DNA of 22,920 bases from a virus: IMG/VR virus record IMGVR_UViG_3300025652_000585, positions 1 through 22,920 of that record; one strand, 5' to 3'. Below are positions 19,803 through 22,920 of this stretch, in pieces; position 1 is the first letter of the stretch, and each line of letters begins with the position of its first letter. The notes below the pieces were generated by a model. That model ran no database searches. It was not told the DNA's origin and saw nothing but the letters and a program-made list of their open reading frames with translations. Position numbers and translations under genes: made by a program.

Positions 19803-21335
19803 TTATTGTGGTATGTCGTTAGAAGTAAAATTACCTACCTTTTGCCAATTTTTTTTGTCATTTGGATCACCACCTATAAATTTATAACCCTGTTTAACTT
19901 CTCCTACAGTTATTTCATTTCCTCCTACATCTGAGGCAGATCCTTTTTTAACAGAAGGGTTATATAACGCTAATTCAGCTGATATTTCTTCAATTCTTTT
20001 AATAGCTTCTGGATCTCCATTTATAGCAGCTTCCATAGTTGCTGTAACCAGATCTCTTGTTACTCTTTTATTTATTACTGTTTGTTTATCATCTCCAAAT
20101 TGTGGAAAGTATTGTGAGTCTGCATTATCAAATTCACTTTGAGCAATTGCAGCTCCAGATTCTTTACGAAGTATAGAGTTAATAAATGTTTTCTTAGCTT
20201 GTGCTGCTTGTCTATCGGCTGGCGTTAAATTATATTTATTTAAAAGAGCCGCAGAAGCATCACCAACCAAGTAATATGACCCAATAACTTGTTGTCTATT
20301 TACTGCTGTAGGATCGTAATTTAAAGTACCATCTTCATTCTCAAGTTGATTGCTAAATACGTTGTTTGCAGCTTTCATTTTTGTTGAGTGTTGGAAGTTT
20401 TCTGCCTGACTATCTGTAAATGGTTTTGGTTTTACAGAAAAAGCACTATCAATTGGCTTGTTTGTAGTTGCATCAATTGGCTTTTCTCCTTTTATTGCAC
20501 CACTACCTGTTGGAAGATAAGCATTAACTACTTTTCCATCAACAATTAACTCTGTTGGTGTGTTGTTATGTGTTGCTTTTCCTTCTTTTGGAGCAAATGC
20601 TGACCCTCTTGCTATTTCATCGTAGTTTCCAGTTTTTTCATTATAAGTGTAACTAACCTCTTCATCTCCTTCTCTAACTTTTTCTATTTTAGGAGCTTTT
20701 CTTGATGCTATATCAGAAGCTGTTTTTAACTCTTGTTGTTTGAGCATATAATCTAAAGTTTGAGGAAAAGAAAGTGTTCCAGATTGTACTGCTTTGTTCA
20801 TCATTACATTTGGATCAAATCTTCCTTGCATTTCCATGTTAGGAACTAATCCAAAATTAGGCGCTGTAGACTGTCCTGTTGCATCTGGAGCAACTGGTGC
20901 TGTAGATGGAGAGTAGCCTTTTTGAACTTCCTCAAATACATTTGGCTTACCATAGCTTTCTCTAAACTCATCTTGTCTAGCTTGCATATCTCTAGTACGC
21001 TTCATGTCTTGCAACTTCTGATTCATTATTGCATCTTTGCCCATTTGATCATAAGGGCTTTGAGCTGCTTGCATACCAGACAGTCCAGCTTTAGCAAGAT
21101 AAGGAAATATACTACCGTATCCTTGATTTTTAGGTTGCGCTGCATAAGACAAACCAGAGGCTAATAATCCTTGAAACAAAGACTGTTTATTTGCTTTATC
21201 TAGCATATCTTGATACTTGCCTTCTCCCAACAGTCCCATTTCAGCCATTTGTTTCATATTGGCGTTAGGAGCTGCACCAAATATATTAGTCCCTTGTGGA
21301 ACTAAGTCTTTTAAAAAATCTAAATTAAATGCCAT
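19803..21335 (-). CDS. Putative internal virion protein
   Basis: A 510-residue protein. Residues about 45-100 (FQGLLASGLSYAAQPKNQGYGSIFPYLAKAGLSGM) and the segment ILRKESGAAIAQSEFDNADSQYFPQFGD (about 390-420) resemble virion proteins seen in several podoviruses. The R-ESGAAI--SEF---D-QYFP-PGD-like pattern recurs in proteins annotated as internal or injection proteins. No enzymatic motif was found. It lies between two other Gly/Ala/Gln-rich virion genes in the late block. Confidence 0.6.
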   Translation of the reverse strand: MAFNLDFLKDLVPQGTNIFGAAPNANMKQMAEMGLLGEGKYQDMLDKANKQSLFQGLLASGLSYAAQPKNQGYGSIFPYLAKAGLSGMQAAQSPYDQMGKDAIMNQKLQDMKRTRDMQARQDEFRESYGKPNVFEEVQKGYSPSTAPVAPDATGQSTAPNFGLVPNMEMQGRFDPNVMMNKAVQSGTLSFPQTLDYMLKQQELKTASDIASRKAPKIEKVREGDEEVSYTYNEKTGNYDEIARGSAFAPKEGKATHNNTPTELIVDGKVVNAYLPTGSGAIKGEKPIDATTNKPIDSAFSVKPKPFTDSQAENFQHSTKMKAANNVFSNQLENEDGTLNYDPTAVNRQQVIGSYYLVGDASAALLNKYNLTPADRQAAQAKKTFINSILRKESGAAIAQSEFDNADSQYFPQFGDDKQTVINKRVTRDLVTATMEAAINGDPEAIKRIEEISAELALYNPSVKKGSASDVGGNEITVGEVKQGYKFIGGDPNDKKNWQKVGNFTSNDIPQ

Positions 21336-21338
21336 ATT

Positions 21339-22040
21339 TTATCCTTGGTAACTTGTTGGAAATAACTTTCTTCTTTCATCTTCCACAGAAGCAAATGATG
21401 TAAATGGTTTTGGTACGTTAATAGCTAACAAACCATCTCTTGGGTCAGTTGACTTTCCTTGTATAACTTGAGGAGCAGGAACATTCATTTGTGGTTCTGG
21501 TTGAGGGGTAAGTAAATTAGCTCCTGACATACCTAACATAGCCTTGTCAGCAGTAGACATATCATCATCAAATTGATCTGTTATAAGATCAGTGCCTTGT
21601 TGAAATACATTGTTAGTGCCTGTACCTGGAGTGTCTTTAAGTAAACCTGTGTTTGGTACATTTAAATTTGATACAGATTCTGCCCCTAAGTTTGTATTTG
21701 TTGCTAAATCCATGTATTGATTAGACATAGGGTCACCTAAGCCAAAAACAGAATTTTGTGTTCCTAGCATAGACGTTCCATCTGGGGTAAACATACTTAT
21801 CGTTTCAGGATTCATTGCCCCCATTGTTGTTTCAGCTATAGGTTGCATACCACCTAAGCCTTGTGTAGCAAGTTCAGATGTAAGTTGATCTGATCCAACA
21901 TTAAACAAACTTTCAGCTCCCATAAGCTTATCGCCTATGCCTGCTGTAGCACCACCAATTAAAGCAGATTTTAGTGGATCTTTTCCTTGTACTAAACCCA
22001 TTCCTGCGCCTAGCATTGCTCCCATTAACATTGGTTTCAT
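21339..22040 (-). CDS. Putative virion protein with Gly/Ala-rich N-terminus
   Basis: A 233-residue protein. The first 45 residues (MKPMLMGAMLGAGMGLVQG...LIGGATAGIG) are hydrophobic and Gly/Ala/Met-rich, like membrane-active segments of ejection proteins. The remainder is Asn/Thr/Gly/Pro-rich and low in charge until a basic end. Its ATG overlaps the upstream stop as TAATG. Function is inferred from composition and neighbours. Confidence 0.55.
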   Translation of the reverse strand: MKPMLMGAMLGAGMGLVQGKDPLKSALIGGATAGIGDKLMGAESLFNVGSDQLTSELATQGLGGMQPIAETTMGAMNPETISMFTPDGTSMLGTQNSVFGLGDPMSNQYMDLATNTNLGAESVSNLNVPNTGLLKDTPGTGTNNVFQQGTDLITDQFDDDMSTADKAMLGMSGANLLTPQPEPQMNVPAPQVIQGKSTDPRDGLLAINVPKPFTSFASVEDERRKLFPTSYQG

Positions 22041-22852
22041 TATTTTCCTCCTCCGCCAGAGCTAGTAGTGGTCTGGTTGACTGGTGCTGGTGCTCCATAA
22101 GCTGCAGCTAAGTAGTTACTTAATTGCTGTTGTGGTGCATTAACCCCATACTCGTATCTTGAAATGTCAGCTTCTAATGCTTGACGATCTATATCTTCTT
22201 GTGTTCTACCTACGTTAGCCAATTGATTAATGTCAGCATAATCAGCTTGAGCCATTTGAGGTGCAGTAGCAATAGCTTGATTTTGCATTCCACGCTCTGC
22301 TCCATAGTTTTGATAAGCTAGTCGTGATGCTGTGTCAGTTAATGATGTTGCTAAGTTTTTAGATGCTTGTGATTCCATTTCACCCATAGCACCTGACCCA
22401 TATCTGCCTGATGCAGCAGTTCTACTACCAATATCTCTAATAGCTGTGTTAAATTGATCAATTGCTGGTCTTGCTGCTCCTGCCATCATTCCTGAAAAGT
22501 AAGGGTTTCCAGCTGATAGATAGTCACCTTGTACAGTGCTTAACTGTTGAGCTTGAGCTGCTGGAAGTAACGGATTGCCTCCTAATGCTCTTGACTCAGC
22601 CATACCCAATGCTGTTTTAGTTTGTGAGGAAGGATCTACATAGGTTTGACCTGGATAGTATTCAGGAGCACCTTCTGAGTACATATTTTTGGCTTCATCT
22701 AAGCCATACGTTATGTAAGGCATTATTTCCGGGTCAATATTTTGCGTAGTAGACTGAGTCTGCCCTCCACCACCGCCTTTAAATAACTTCCTACCCATCT
22801 TACCATTGTCAATAGATTGGTTTCCGTCTAGCTCTGGAAAATAATCGTTCAT
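22040..22852 (-). CDS. Putative virion/DNA-transfer protein
   Basis: A 270-residue protein. It begins with a polar segment and a GGGGG run, then contains NPYFSGMMAGAARPAIDQFNTAIRDIGSR and AASGRYGSGAMGEMES, a pattern I recall from podovirus tail or DNA-transfer proteins, and ends in Thr/Ser/Gly. It is predicted mostly helical (Ala/Gln-rich), with no enzymatic motif. It precedes two further virion genes and overlaps the upstream gene as ATGA. Confidence 0.55.
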   Translation of the reverse strand: MNDYFPELDGNQSIDNGKMGRKLFKGGGGGQTQSTTQNIDPEIMPYITYGLDEAKNMYSEGAPEYYPGQTYVDPSSQTKTALGMAESRALGGNPLLPAAQAQQLSTVQGDYLSAGNPYFSGMMAGAARPAIDQFNTAIRDIGSRTAASGRYGSGAMGEMESQASKNLATSLTDTASRLAYQNYGAERGMQNQAIATAPQMAQADYADINQLANVGRTQEDIDRQALEADISRYEYGVNAPQQQLSNYLAAAYGAPAPVNQTTTSSGGGGK

Positions 22853-22920
22853 AGTTTTAGCTCCATTAGTGTGTATTTTGATTGCATTTTATAAGCCATA
22901 CGCCATAACCTTGCGATAGC
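22849..22920 (-). CDS. C-terminal end of an upstream late gene (partial)
   Basis: An open frame enters from the right edge and ends ARLWRMAYKMQSKYTLMELKL at a TGA that overlaps the next ATG (ATGA). It is basic and helical. Probably a tail or connector protein; too little is visible to name it. Confidence 0.55.
   Translation of the reverse strand, partial: AIARLWRMAYKMQSKYTLMELKL

Noticed and set aside
1-22920. CRISPR arrays, insertion sequences, integrase or rRNA
   Set aside because: No regularly spaced repeats, transposase or integrase motifs, or rRNA-like segments were seen on either strand.

Overview
The window looks like about 23 kb of an AT-rich, double-stranded DNA tailed-phage genome from a Gram-negative, probably marine, bacterium. 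It is most likely a podovirus-type virion: a P22-type portal and large putative internal/ejection proteins are present, and no tail-sheath or tape-measure gene is visible. Almost every base is coding, and genes are joined by 1-8 bp stop/start overlaps (TAATG, ATGA). No integrase, CI-type repressor, DNA polymerase or RNA polymerase gene is visible here. The host is unknown. A phage-borne PQQ precursor peptide gene (pqqA) and the low GC suggest a host that makes PQQ, such as a marine methylotroph; this is inference.

Layout. (1) 1-5912, leftward: head and packaging genes. In transcription order these are a 17-residue basic peptide, a frame-disrupted small gene, a DUF1289 protein, an unknown protein, small and large terminase, portal, a small protein, scaffold, and the first codons of an SU10-like major capsid protein that runs off the left edge. 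(2) 5930-6096: a control region with a leftward sigma70-like promoter flanked by two intrinsic terminators. The second terminator lies between the promoter and the first late gene. (3) 6083-12064, leftward: an early operon resembling the lambda PR operon. It runs 88-aa gene, terminator, Cro-like repressor, replication protein, zinc-finger primase domain, DnaB-like helicase, NinB, Ref/HNH nuclease, Mom DNA-modification protein, small exported protein, PD-(D/E)XK-like protein, winged-helix protein and Q-like antiterminator, followed by two further small genes. (4) 12176-15593, rightward: small unknown genes, then a recombination set (Sak3/Rad52-type annealing protein, YqaJ exonuclease, SSB-like protein with an acidic tip), a small membrane protein and a DUF3310 protein. 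(5) 14755-14826, leftward, embedded between the rightward genes: pqqA. (6) 15679-22920, leftward: virion proteins, a lysis cassette (small coiled-coil/membrane protein, 3-TM holin, GH24 lysozyme), a DnaQ-like exonuclease with a zinc ribbon, and a small protein. If the genome is circular or circularly permuted, blocks 1 and 6 could be the two ends of one long late operon.

How it may work. Divergent early promoters around 12110-12210 carry a palindromic operator over the -35 box, a likely Cro target. The leftward early operon would make replication, recombination and modification proteins and finally the Q-like protein. That protein would then allow polymerase from the 6027-6055 promoter to pass the 5930-5954 terminator and express head, tail and lysis genes, as in lambda PR'/Q. 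PqqA and Mom are the auxiliary functions: one supplies the substrate of the host PQQ pathway, the other probably protects phage DNA from host nucleases.
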